DNA of 31,864 bases, taken from Ornithomonoglobus_A sp045612845. Lineage in GTDB: Bacteria > Bacillota > Clostridia > UBA1381. The notes under the pieces were generated by a model that had not been told where the DNA came from, searched no databases, and saw nothing but the letters and a program-made list of their open reading frames with translations. Position 1 is the first letter of the stretch. Every line of letters begins with the position of its first letter. Shown here one piece after another: positions 7,390 through 14,168 of this stretch. The DNA lies in the NCBI GenBank assembly GCA_045612845.1, contig JAZKZV010000016.1, positions 1 through 31,864 of the forward strand, written 5' to 3'. Made by a program: the position numbers and the translations under genes.

Positions 7390-7641
7390 TTATTTCTTAA
7401 CAATTTCTTTTATCCAGCGTTCCGAATAACCAAAATTTCTTGCTAATTTTTTAGCATTTGTCCCGTCATATTGCTTTTTTATCATTTCACTTACGCATTC
7501 GGATTTAAAAAGCTTTATCGGGAAAGTAATCTGCTGACCTTTGTAATATGTATAAAGTATCATAGTATTGTCATAGCCTATGAGGTCAACCATTTCCTTA
7601 TATACTTCATTCAAAGCATTAATTTCTTCTACACCAATCAC
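7390..7641 (-). CDS. Mor-family transcription regulator
   Basis: Small DNA-binding protein resembling the Mor domain of phage Mu middle-operon activators, common in mobile elements. The pattern is EVYKEMVDLIGYDNTMILYTYYKG, then GQQITFPIKLFK, then a C-terminal HTH (YDGTNAKKLARNFGYSERWIKEIV). I start at GTG 7641 because GGAGG lies 5 bases upstream; an in-frame GTG two codons earlier is inside that site. Length is 83 residues. It lies 91 bp downstream of the amidotransferase gene, in the middle of the same-strand run, so it may control the amidoligase operon or the element. Confidence 0.75.
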   Translation of the reverse strand: MIGVEEINALNEVYKEMVDLIGYDNTMILYTYYKGQQITFPIKLFKSECVSEMIKKQYDGTNAKKLARNFGYSERWIKEIVKK

Positions 7642-7732
7642 AATCACCTCCTACACTTTTTTACAATTATATACATTTTTCTATGTATTGTAAAATGCGT
7701 TATTCAATGTATTATTCCTTATAAAGTTCCTA

Positions 7733-8641
7733 TCACTCCATACAATACAGATATTCTTCGACCTCTTCAGGAGTAAATCCATTTTGAATAAGGTCATCAA
7801 TATCATCCGAAGAATAACCTTGATATGCAGCAATTGATTTTAAATCGTCAATGTAGTCGCTATCTGTTGTTGTATAATTCCACCATTGACAATGGCTCAA
7901 ATAACTGTAATCTACATAATCAAACTTACTGCAAACCATAGAACCGTCAGGCAGTATATTTAAAATATCACCGGAGTTTATCTCTATTTCTTCAAAAGCT
8001 CCTTTTTTGATTTCATCAAATAACTTTGTGTCAATTAAAGCTTTATAAAGAATCTCATCTGTTGAAGCATATACATATAACCTATATTCTGGAATGTGAA
8101 TGAGAGATAGCGGGCTGTCGCCACGAACAAGCCATAAGGTGTTGTCAGTGTCAAGAATTGAAAACGCAAAGCTACCATTTATTTTTTCTGACATAAATTT
8201 TATGCTTTCGCTATTAAGCGTTTTTTTCTTTTCAATAAGCTGAACCGCAATAAAACTGTCGGTTTCAATTTTTGTATTAGGTAGTCTCAGCTCTTTTCTC
8301 AATTTAAAATCATTAGTCAGAACCCCGTTGTGTGCAAGTGCGAAATTTGCATTTTTACAGTGTCCCGAGAAAGGATGATTGTTATAGTTTTTATTTTTGT
8401 TCCCTTGCGTAGAATGCCTTGTATGTCCTGTAACTGAAACAATATTGTCAGGATGTTTAAAATCGACCTGAAATGCGGATTTCGGTTCTTTATGTATAAT
8501 CAGCTTGCCCTTGCTGTTGTAGGCAATTCCTGTTGCATCTGTACCTCTCACCGTTGCTTCCTCTGCGAGAGCATTTGTTAAATGACTTAAATTCTTAATA
8601 GGCTGACCGCTATAATTATAAAATCCAAATAAGCAACACAT
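7733..8641 (-). CDS. Class II glutamine amidotransferase
   Basis: Ntn-fold glutaminase that releases ammonia from glutamine, or acts as a related N-terminal-nucleophile amidohydrolase. After Met removal Cys2 becomes the N-terminal nucleophile (MCCLFGFY). Further family features are RGTDATGIA (32-40), GHTRHSTQG (72-80) with Arg75, HNGVLTN (104-110), and ETDSF (126-130). The C-terminal 60 residues are acidic and may bind a partner (YSSDDIDDLIQNGFTPEEVE). No synthetase or isomerase domain is attached, so it is not PurF, AsnB or GlmS. The start ATG follows the amidoligase stop codon immediately (TAAATG), which implies translational coupling and a shared task. At 302 residues it is longer than a bare GATase domain. 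Confidence 0.88.
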   Translation of the reverse strand: MCCLFGFYNYSGQPIKNLSHLTNALAEEATVRGTDATGIAYNSKGKLIIHKEPKSAFQVDFKHPDNIVSVTGHTRHSTQGNKNKNYNNHPFSGHCKNANFALAHNGVLTNDFKLRKELRLPNTKIETDSFIAVQLIEKKKTLNSESIKFMSEKINGSFAFSILDTDNTLWLVRGDSPLSLIHIPEYRLYVYASTDEILYKALIDTKLFDEIKKGAFEEIEINSGDILNILPDGSMVCSKFDYVDYSYLSHCQWWNYTTTDSDYIDDLKSIAAYQGYSSDDIDDLIQNGFTPEEVEEYLYCME

Positions 8642-9757
8642 TTACATTTCCTCACTTTCTGTTATAGCTTCATTCACATAAAGCCTTTTTGATTTCAGAT
8701 ATTCGATAAGCTCAAACTTTTTCGGCAATATCTTTGATACAAAGTCAGACCAAGACAAATCTTCCATTTCTTTGTCAGATAGATTAATTGCCCAGTAGCA
8801 GATTTCGTCAACTAACTGTAAGGTCGCAATAAATGTTTTATAGCGGAGAGTTCCTCTGAATAATCGAAATTCTATTGTATTATAATTTTCAAGATTAACC
8901 GCTACATATCTGCCCATGCGCTTGTCCTTTGCCTTTTTATAGGTTTCTTCTGTTGTATTTGAAATTGTTGCATATTTTGCAGCCCACCTGTTAAGGTTTT
9001 CTGATGTTCGTCTACTGAATTTCACAAGTTCATTCCAATGTTTTTCAACAAAGAATATCAATCTTCCGATTGTTTTTTCCTGTTCATCATAATCCTTTCC
9101 AAAAGCCGAGCGTGAACAATGTATATGCAGACCACAAGTCGATGTGTTGTGAGAACGGTAATCCATTTCAACAGCCTTTTCAAATATATTAAGCCAATTC
9201 ATATTGTTTATATGATAATCAAGAGTCATTGGATGAGATACAATTTCAAACCCATCACTAATGCTTCCGTCGTGCTTACAGTATATTCTTTCACTGTTTT
9301 TGTTGGCTATATCTATCAAACTATGGGCATTCGAATCATCTTCACCGCCTTTATCTATTTCCAATTCAACACCATAAAATAAATTACCCGAACCGTAAAA
9401 AATCGGTTCGGGCTTGTAATTATATGATTTAATTGTTGCATTACGAATTGGTTCATAGCAATCATGACAATACGGATAATCATCGTCATCATCAATACAA
9501 TATGTGTCGTCATTGTGAATTACTCTTCCGCAACGTTCGCAGTTGGTATAATTGTTTTCATAACAGCCGTTGCAAAGTGTGATACTTGAATCACACTGAG
9601 CATCATGATTCCATATTCGTTCACCACAACAGTCGCATGTGGTGGTTTGATTTTCAAGACAGTCTGCGCATATAGTCAGTCCATCAAACTCATTTAAAAT
9701 TTCTTTTGTCAGCTCTTTTCCACACGAGCTACATACTAATTTTTCGTTTGTTTTCAT
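8642..9757 (-). CDS. Zinc-ribbon amidoligase (Amidoligase_2 type)
   Basis: Predicted ATP-dependent COOH-NH2 ligase of the glutamine-synthetase-like amidoligase family, described computationally and expected to form amide or peptide bonds on small molecules or proteins. The N-terminal 100 residues hold three zinc-binding modules with paired CxxC (Cys 9/12/30/33, 41/44/62/65, 73/76/97/100). The ligase core shows YGVELEID (128-135), KHDGSISDGFEIVSHP (161-176), TCGLHIHCSR (207-216) and TIEFRLFRGTL near 295, all signature elements. Length is 371 residues. It is first in a leftward operon and abuts a class II amidotransferase that could feed it ammonia or process its product. The substrate is unknown. 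Such genes occur in phages and mobile elements. Confidence 0.88.
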   Translation of the reverse strand: MKTNEKLVCSSCGKELTKEILNEFDGLTICADCLENQTTTCDCCGERIWNHDAQCDSSITLCNGCYENNYTNCERCGRVIHNDDTYCIDDDDDYPYCHDCYEPIRNATIKSYNYKPEPIFYGSGNLFYGVELEIDKGGEDDSNAHSLIDIANKNSERIYCKHDGSISDGFEIVSHPMTLDYHINNMNWLNIFEKAVEMDYRSHNTSTCGLHIHCSRSAFGKDYDEQEKTIGRLIFFVEKHWNELVKFSRRTSENLNRWAAKYATISNTTEETYKKAKDKRMGRYVAVNLENYNTIEFRLFRGTLRYKTFIATLQLVDEICYWAINLSDKEMEDLSWSDFVSKILPKKFELIEYLKSKRLYVNEAITESEEM

Positions 9758-9847
9758 TAAAAATCCTCGCTTTCATTTTTTTCTATTTGCCGGTTAAGCC
9801 GGGAATATGTTATATACATACTCAAAGGAATAATATCTAATTGAAAG

Positions 9848-9895
9848 TTTGTATTTTGTCAAACTCTAATATCAAAAAGCGCGACAAAATACAAA
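9848..9895. repeat. 13-bp inverted repeat, possible oriT part or operator
   Basis: TTTGTATTTTGTC (9848-9860) and GACAAAATACAAA (9883-9895) are perfectly inverted around a 22-base spacer. The repeat lies between the divergent amidoligase and mob operons. The left arm includes TTGACA on the minus strand (9857-9862), which could serve as the amidoligase -35 with a weak -10 (TAGATA) 17 bp further, so the repeat may be an operator instead. Confidence 0.5.
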
Positions 9896-9928
9896 ACAAC
9901 ACAAAATAATTATGTATAACATAGGAGT

Positions 9929-9957
9929 AAGAGTATGTACGTACGCAACATACTCTT
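9929..9957. other. Candidate oriT hairpin upstream of mob genes
   Basis: AAGAGTATGT (9929-9938) and ACATACTCTT (9948-9957) form a perfect 10-bp inverted repeat with a 9-base loop. It lies 67 bp before the MobC-like gene. An inverted repeat beside the relaxosome genes is the usual form of an origin of transfer, with the nick just 3' of the arm. TACGTAC occurs in the loop (9938-9944) and again at 9998-10004. The exact nick site cannot be read. Confidence 0.5.
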
Positions 9958-9983
9958 GCCAAACACTGTGAAGTGTTTATATA
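9956..9983 (+). promoter_or_regulatory. Candidate mob operon promoter with inverted repeat
   Basis: TTGCCA (9956-9961), 16-bp spacer, TATATA (9978-9983). The spacer is filled by AAACACT (9961-9967) GTGA AGTGTTT (9972-9978), a 7-bp inverted repeat, suggesting that the RHH protein controls its own operon. Promoter match is moderate. Confidence 0.45.
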
Positions 9984-10023
9984 CAGGAATTTAAATTTAC
10001 GTACATGAAAGGAATGATAAAAT

Positions 10024-10296
10024 ATGAGCAAATCAAAAAGAATTGAAATAAGATTATCGGACAATGAATTTAAGGAAATACAACTTCTGTCTAAAAGAGC
10101 AAATATCAGCAAATCAGATTACATAAGAAAAACTCTGTTCAATACAAACACTTTTATCATTGACAAAAAAGGAATAGCTACATCCATCATTAAAATGCAA
10201 ACTGCTGTAAACAGAATTATTCAACTGGGCACCAACGAAGAAGATATTAATACACTAACAAAGGAGATGGAGTTGTTATGGCAGTACTTAAATTAA
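10024..10296 (+). CDS. MobC-like relaxosome accessory protein (RHH)
   Basis: Small DNA-binding protein of 90 residues that likely helps a relaxase bind and open oriT. The N-terminus is a ribbon-helix-helix (KSKRIEIRLSDNEFKEIQLL, then NISKSDYIRKTLF), typical of MobC and similar accessory proteins. The C-terminal helices (AVNRIIQLGTNEEDINTLTK) match the usual NqI-type tail of such proteins. AAAGGA upstream of ATG 10024 is a plausible ribosome site. Its 3' end overlaps the relaxase gene by 19 bases, implying coupled translation. Confidence 0.82.
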   Translation: MSKSKRIEIRLSDNEFKEIQLLSKRANISKSDYIRKTLFNTNTFIIDKKGIATSIIKMQTAVNRIIQLGTNEEDINTLTKEMELLWQYLN

Positions 10297-10787
10297 TTCG
10301 AAATACGTATCGTAATCAGACTGCACCAGAAAATGTTATTAACTATTGTCTAAATCCGCAAAAAATGCCCAATAATTGTTACGGAGGTCACGGAATATCA
10401 CTCTATAACCCATATAACAGTATCATGAGCATAAAAAACATTTTTTGTCATAACTATGGGAAGCAATTAGAACATTTTGTTTTGTCTTTTGACAAAGACG
10501 AAATTCACAACCTTTCTATACCGAAAATATTGAATCTCTCATATGCTATCTGTGAATTTTTTGAAGGTAATCAAATACTGTTTGCACTACACGAAATAGA
10601 TAATAATGAGTTTAATGATGTAGATGAATTTCATCCACATATCCATTTCGTCATGAATACCACCAACGTTAACACTCAAAGTAAAACCCGAATAGATTTC
10701 TGCAACGAATATGAATTAAAACGCTATATAGGGGCATTACTTTCAGATTTTGAAATTACAGAAAAACTTATTATGGGTATTTTTTGA
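10278..10787 (+). CDS. Minimal relaxase (MobA/MobP-like nuclease domain)
   Basis: Relaxase domain that would nick and covalently hold one strand at oriT. Motif I is NYCLNPQK with a candidate catalytic Tyr near residue 23. Motif III is HPHIHFVMNTTN, the metal-binding histidine triad region, around residues 119-130. At 169 residues it is far shorter than the usual 300-500, lacking a primase, helicase or long C-terminal part. It may be a natural minimal form or a truncation. The frame ends cleanly at TGA, and the following bases belong to a hairpin and the convergent HTH gene, so a simple frameshift is not evident. AAGGAG lies 9 bases before ATG 10278. Confidence 0.82.
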   Translation: MAVLKLIRNTYRNQTAPENVINYCLNPQKMPNNCYGGHGISLYNPYNSIMSIKNIFCHNYGKQLEHFVLSFDKDEIHNLSIPKILNLSYAICEFFEGNQILFALHEIDNNEFNDVDEFHPHIHFVMNTTNVNTQSKTRIDFCNEYELKRYIGALLSDFEITEKLIMGIF

Positions 10788-10797
10788 CGACAAAAGA

Positions 10798-10828
10798 AAT
10801 GTAGTAACCAATCAAAGGTTACTACATT
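10798..10828. terminator. Hairpin between convergent relaxase and xis-like genes
   Basis: A 12-bp perfect stem, AATGTAGTAACC (10798-10809) and GGTTACTACATT (10817-10828), 7-base loop. On the plus strand it follows the relaxase stop by 10 bases. Its right arm is inside the last codons of the convergent HTH gene. T-runs are modest (CTTTAAC). Confidence 0.6.
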
Positions 10829-10994
10829 CTTTAACATATTTTCCTACCGATGCTTTGGATATCTTCCATACTTTGCCAATCTTAAATGCATTTATCTCCC
10901 CACTGCGCAACAATCTGTATGCTGTGGTACGACCTATCATGAGAAGTTCACATAATTCATCAATAGTTATCAGTTCTACATAATTCTCCTGCAT
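10812..10994 (-). CDS. Excisionase-like winged HTH protein
   Basis: A 60-residue DNA-binding protein of the excisionase/HTH_17 type: ELITIDELCELLMIGRTTAYRLLRSGEINAFKIGKVWKISKAS. Such proteins act as Xis of Tn916-like elements, as recombination directionality factors, or as regulators. AAGGAGAG lies 7 bases before ATG 10994. In Tn916-like elements this gene sits beside a tyrosine integrase; here there is none, so it may instead direct excision by the serine recombinase or be only a regulator. A TATAAT lies about 50 bp upstream on its strand without a clear -35. Confidence 0.8.
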   Translation of the reverse strand: MQENYVELITIDELCELLMIGRTTAYRLLRSGEINAFKIGKVWKISKASVGKYVKECSNL

Positions 10995-11163
10995 AAAGTA
11001 TCTCTCCTTATTTTATATTACTTTATGTTGGATGCACGATATTATATAGACATAATTGCTTAATTAAATCAATAAATATCCAAAAATTGTTCATTTAACA
11101 TTTGTCAATTATAATTTATTCCTATATTACTACCATATACAAAACAATAGTTTTTGCACTCTA

Positions 11164-13776
11164 TTATATGGGATAATATTTTTTTATAAACATTTTCATT
11201 AATTGCTTTTCTGTTTGGCTAAGTTGATGCGATGACGAAACATACCCGTATAAAAACTCTCTAACAAAATCATTGACAAATTTTATTCTGGATTGATCAG
11301 TTAAATTATCTCTTGCAACATTGATTTCATATTCATCAGCAGTAATATTAATACAAATATGTTGTTGTTCAAAACCAACTGGAACAAACGGAAGAACAAT
11401 ATTGATGTTAGGTATCAATATTCCATTAACATACACATTACATTTAACATTATTTTTCTTAAAACTATATTCATTGTTTATTGATATATATGTGTCATCC
11501 TTCTCCAATATTGTCATCTTTTTTTCAACTATATCAAGATCATAATCATCCCAATAATCAAAATATATGTCGCAATCCATCAAATTAAAGTGATCCATCA
11601 AGATATTCTTTTTTAAGCTCTCATCAATTTCATTTGTACAAAACACAGAAACATAATTAACATTATGCAGCAAAAGCATTTTTTCGTAATCATTCCCATT
11701 TTTTATATCTTCCATAAAGTGCTTGTATGTTTCTCCGTTCTTAAAATAGGGAATATCTTTCCATGTAATTGTATTCTTAACTTTACTATTACTTAGTATA
11801 TAATTATTAAAATAACCAGTCAGATTTTCATGCAAACAATAATAATTATATATTTCATCCATGTGAGAATACAAGAAATTTTGAAATTTGTCAATAAAAA
11901 TCAAATCTTCATTCGAAAACAACTCTCTTAAATTTTCACGTGTTAACGTTTCAAAATGAAGCGCAATATATTCCTCCAATTCCTCAATAATTTCATAAAC
12001 ACAATCAATTGTTATGTAGTTTTCTTCCTCATCAAAATAATTAAAATATATGTCTTCATTTGAGAGATACATGTAAGAAGGATGATTAGTAAGATCAAAA
12101 CAATTTTCAATGATTTCAAAAAAAGAACCATTGTTATAGTATATGTCCATATTTTTGCCTTTAACCATATACTGGAATTTTTCTGTTAAGCAATTTTGTA
12201 TGTTTATTTGTGTATTATCTGTCCTTACAACCAATTTATAACTATCAACAATTAACAAATTTTTAATATAATTAACAAGATTGTCTTCACTACGAAATAC
12301 TTCATCAATTGTCTCATCATATCTCAATATCACTTGTGTTCCACTGTCAGCCGGAAAAGACTCTAGATATCTCCTTATAATCAAATCTGAATTGTTATTT
12401 AAGTCAATTCGAATAATATCCTTAGATTCATAATGCCTGGTGATGACACTGACTTCAGAAGATAGCATAAAACAAGCCAAAAAACCTATACCAAATTTTC
12501 CAATTGCTTTATATTCATACCCTGATTTAATAAATTTATCAGATTGGTAAAACGAGTTACCTATATTAAAAAAATATTCGTCTAAAACATTTTCTGACAT
12601 TCCTATACCATTATCGGTAATTATTACCTCATTGCTTTCTTTATTTAGAAAAATTTCAATGGTCGGTTCGTATGAAATAAATGATTTGTTTGAATTAATT
12701 TCCTGCATTAGTTTTACAGCATCAATAGAATTTTGTATAATTTCTCTTAAACCATTTTCTCTTCCACCATACAAATGTTCACCCATCAAAAGTTTCTTTA
12801 TTTGTTTGTACTGCAATTTAAAAGTTACTTCTTTAGGCGAAAAACCAACAGCTTTAATACTGTTTACAACATTATTTTCTATAGCAAACTTATATGGGGT
12901 ATCCTGATACTCTAAAATTTTATTTATTTGCGAAATATCAAAAGCCAAATCATCAATATAATGTTTCAAAGCCATAAAAATTTCCGGATTTTTACATTCG
13001 CCTTCAAACGTAATATAACAAATGTCATCCTTAACTGTTACTTTATCGTAGTTAGTTATAGGTATATGTTTTTGCCATTCCCTGTTGCTTAACCCTTTTG
13101 GCGAGAGCGCATAATACAATGACAGTGGTGCACGCCTGTCATCTATATCCAAAACATCACCCAATCTCAATAGTATTGCAAGATGCATAGGATTTACAGA
13201 ATAATGTGCTATCCTTCTTTGTCCTGAAATATGTTCTTTTATCCATTCGCAGCTTTCCATGTGAGATCTACATACATTTACTATTATGTCTGAAATATCA
13301 TAGCTATTAACAAATAATTGGTTTTTTAGTTTGGAGCCATCACTAAATTTATATTCTAAACTTTTTTCCACTCTTCTAGCATGATTAATTCTAATATAAT
13401 CTTGAATCTCATTGCTTCCAATTTCTATTGTACCTTTGCTGCTCACACACTTTTCTTTAAGCATATTCTTTATTTCCTGTATTTCATCATCAGATGCAAA
13501 CATACCAACATCATGCATTAATCCAACATAAACAATAGCTGCTAAATGTAATTCAGAATAATTCTCTAACGGTTTAGTTAAAAAATTTGTCATATATTCA
13601 ATCACCCTTATGGAATGATTGATATCATGTCCTGTGTAATTTGAAAAAAGTTTCGGAATTTGTCCTAACAATTCTTCACACAACAAATATATTCTTGAAA
13701 TATTATTATAGAATACGGAATCCGCTTCCTTTAAATATTTGATTATTTTTAGATCGTTAAATCCTATATTATTCAT
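11164..13776 (-). CDS. HD domain plus Hsp90-like (GHKL) ATPase protein
   Basis: Large 870-residue two-domain protein. The N-terminal 290 residues form an HD-type domain: GHDINHSIRVIE (His54), LMHDVGMF (His88-Asp89), NHARRVE (His132), CRSHMES (His172) and LRLGDVLDIDD (Asp207). These could coordinate metal for a nuclease or phosphohydrolase. Residues about 325-450 form a Bergerat-fold ATPase: REIIQNSIDAVK (Glu345, Asn349), ITDNGIGM (386-393) and GKFGIGFLACFML, as in Hsp90/HtpG and MORC. The remaining 420 residues are acidic and unassigned. No other gene is in its transcription unit. Proteins joining HD and Hsp90-like ATPase domains are thought to act in host-virus conflict; that role here is inferred from architecture and mobile context. 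It is unusually AT-rich even for this element. Confidence 0.85.
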   Translation of the reverse strand: MNNIGFNDLKIIKYLKEADSVFYNNISRIYLLCEELLGQIPKLFSNYTGHDINHSIRVIEYMTNFLTKPLENYSELHLAAIVYVGLMHDVGMFASDDEIQEIKNMLKEKCVSSKGTIEIGSNEIQDYIRINHARRVEKSLEYKFSDGSKLKNQLFVNSYDISDIIVNVCRSHMESCEWIKEHISGQRRIAHYSVNPMHLAILLRLGDVLDIDDRRAPLSLYYALSPKGLSNREWQKHIPITNYDKVTVKDDICYITFEGECKNPEIFMALKHYIDDLAFDISQINKILEYQDTPYKFAIENNVVNSIKAVGFSPKEVTFKLQYKQIKKLLMGEHLYGGRENGLREIIQNSIDAVKLMQEINSNKSFISYEPTIEIFLNKESNEVIITDNGIGMSENVLDEYFFNIGNSFYQSDKFIKSGYEYKAIGKFGIGFLACFMLSSEVSVITRHYESKDIIRIDLNNNSDLIIRRYLESFPADSGTQVILRYDETIDEVFRSEDNLVNYIKNLLIVDSYKLVVRTDNTQINIQNCLTEKFQYMVKGKNMDIYYNNGSFFEIIENCFDLTNHPSYMYLSNEDIYFNYFDEEENYITIDCVYEIIEELEEYIALHFETLTRENLRELFSNEDLIFIDKFQNFLYSHMDEIYNYYCLHENLTGYFNNYILSNSKVKNTITWKDIPYFKNGETYKHFMEDIKNGNDYEKMLLLHNVNYVSVFCTNEIDESLKKNILMDHFNLMDCDIYFDYWDDYDLDIVEKKMTILEKDDTYISINNEYSFKKNNVKCNVYVNGILIPNINIVLPFVPVGFEQQHICINITADEYEINVARDNLTDQSRIKFVNDFVREFLYGYVSSSHQLSQTEKQLMKMFIKKYYPI

Positions 13777-13818
13777 TTGTATTACCTCATATATTAAATT
13801 ACATAGTTATGATTACAT

Positions 13819-13847
13819 ATTATACCATAATCTAACAAAAATTGCAA
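13819..13847 (-). promoter_or_regulatory. Promoter of the HD-GHKL gene
   Basis: On the minus strand: -35 TTGCAA (13842-13847), 17-bp spacer, extended -10 TGGTATAAT (TATAAT at 13819-13824). A weak AGGTAA ribosome site precedes ATG 13776. Confidence 0.65.
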
Positions 13848-13937
13848 CAATCAGAAATATATAACTTATTTTATGATATTATATTAATATAATCAAAAAA
13901 TTTCAATGGTATATCTAAAGTAATATGAGATTTATTA

Positions 13938-13966
13938 TTGATTTTTTCATAATATTATGATATAAT
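13938..13966 (+). promoter_or_regulatory. Outward promoter at the element's right end
   Basis: -35 TTGATT (13938-13943), 17-bp spacer, extended -10 TGATATAAT (TATAAT at 13961-13966). It points across the right attachment site toward a terminator 80 bp on, with no open reading frame between. Confidence 0.7.
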
Positions 13967-14007
13967 ATAAATTAATTAAATGGTGTATTTATGCGTTTTT
14001 GGAGACG

Positions 14008-14043
14008 GTTGTGCATATGACTGGTAGCGCTCCTTCTCCGCCA
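14008..14043. other. attR: right attachment site
   Basis: Right copy of CTCCTTCTCCGCCA is at 14030-14043. The element-side arm GTTGTGCATATG (14008-14019) mirrors CATATACACAAC (74-85) at the left end with 11 of 12 matches. In a circular element these arms would flank the core in a 50-bp site. Confidence 0.7.
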
Positions 14044-14045
14044 TA

Positions 14046-14078
14046 AAATAAATACACTGAAAAGTGTATTTATTTTTT
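14046..14078 (+). terminator. Terminator, probably the original tRNA-Ser terminator
   Basis: A 13-bp perfect stem: AAATAAATACACT (14046-14058), loop GAAA, AGTGTATTTATTT (14063-14075), then TTT. It begins three bases after the CCA of the right att copy, as expected for the tRNA transcript before insertion. Confidence 0.85.
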
Positions 14079-14085
14079 ACAATCT

Positions 14086-14144
14086 ATCGGCAAAAACAGA
14101 GATATATCAAATTTAAAAGTGTATTATATTTGCCGATAACGGCA
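14086..14144. promoter_or_regulatory. Possible fic operator, three CGGCA half-sites
   Basis: ATCGGCAAA (14086-14094) and TTTGCCGAT (14129-14137) are perfectly inverted. The right one overlaps TGCCG ATAA CGGCA (14131-14144), a 5-bp inverted repeat, giving three CGGCA half-sites before the HTH-Fic start at 14169. Autoregulation by the HTH domain is plausible. No clear fic promoter is seen. Confidence 0.45.
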
Positions 14145-14168
14145 TGATACATTTCGCGAGGTGTTTGT

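Larger units (their letters stand above)
58..14043. mobile_element. Integrative, probably mobilizable element in tRNA-Ser
   Basis: The element is bounded by a 14-bp direct repeat, CTCCTTCTCCGCCA, at 58-71 (the end of the tRNA gene) and 14030-14043. Between the copies lie genes typical of mobile DNA: HicAB, a large serine recombinase, a small serine resolvase, a MobC-like protein, a minimal relaxase, an excisionase-like HTH protein and several regulators and unknowns. Directly after the right copy is a strong terminator, as expected for the original end of the tRNA transcript; the left end brings its own replacement terminator. No tyrosine integrase, coupling protein or type IV secretion gene is seen, so transfer would need a helper. 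The boundaries are inferred from the repeat and gene content, not from comparison with an empty site. Confidence 0.8.
13973..14078 (+). ncRNA. Candidate short transcript with tRNA-acceptor-like hairpin
   Basis: A promoter upstream and a terminator downstream bound about 105 untranslated bases. GGAGACGG (14001-14008) can pair with CCTTCTCC (14032-14039) with one mismatch, followed by GCCA, resembling a serine tRNA acceptor stem without the tRNA body. GTGTATTTAT (13983-13992) is complementary to 14048-14057, the left arm of the terminator, so two mutually exclusive folds are possible. It may be a regulatory leader for the Fic gene, a small RNA, or merely a junction between the element end and the old tRNA terminator. 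Confidence 0.4.

Noticed and set aside
9837..10112. A 91-codon minus-strand frame over the mob intergenic region
   Set aside because: It runs through the inverted repeats and antisense to the MobC-like gene; no ribosome site and no recognisable pattern.
11087..11115. Plus-strand promoter TTGTTC-17-TATAAT toward the HD-GHKL gene's 3' end
   Set aside because: The -35 is poor and the region is very AT-rich; with no gene downstream in that direction it is probably chance.
10788..11163. Continuation of the relaxase in another frame (frameshift)
   Set aside because: The following bases form a hairpin and a convergent HTH gene with its own ribosome site; no relaxase-like residues were found downstream.
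14001..14043. A second tRNA-Ser gene at the right junction
   Set aside because: Only an acceptor-like stem and CCA are present; no anticodon, D or T arm can be drawn in 43 bases.
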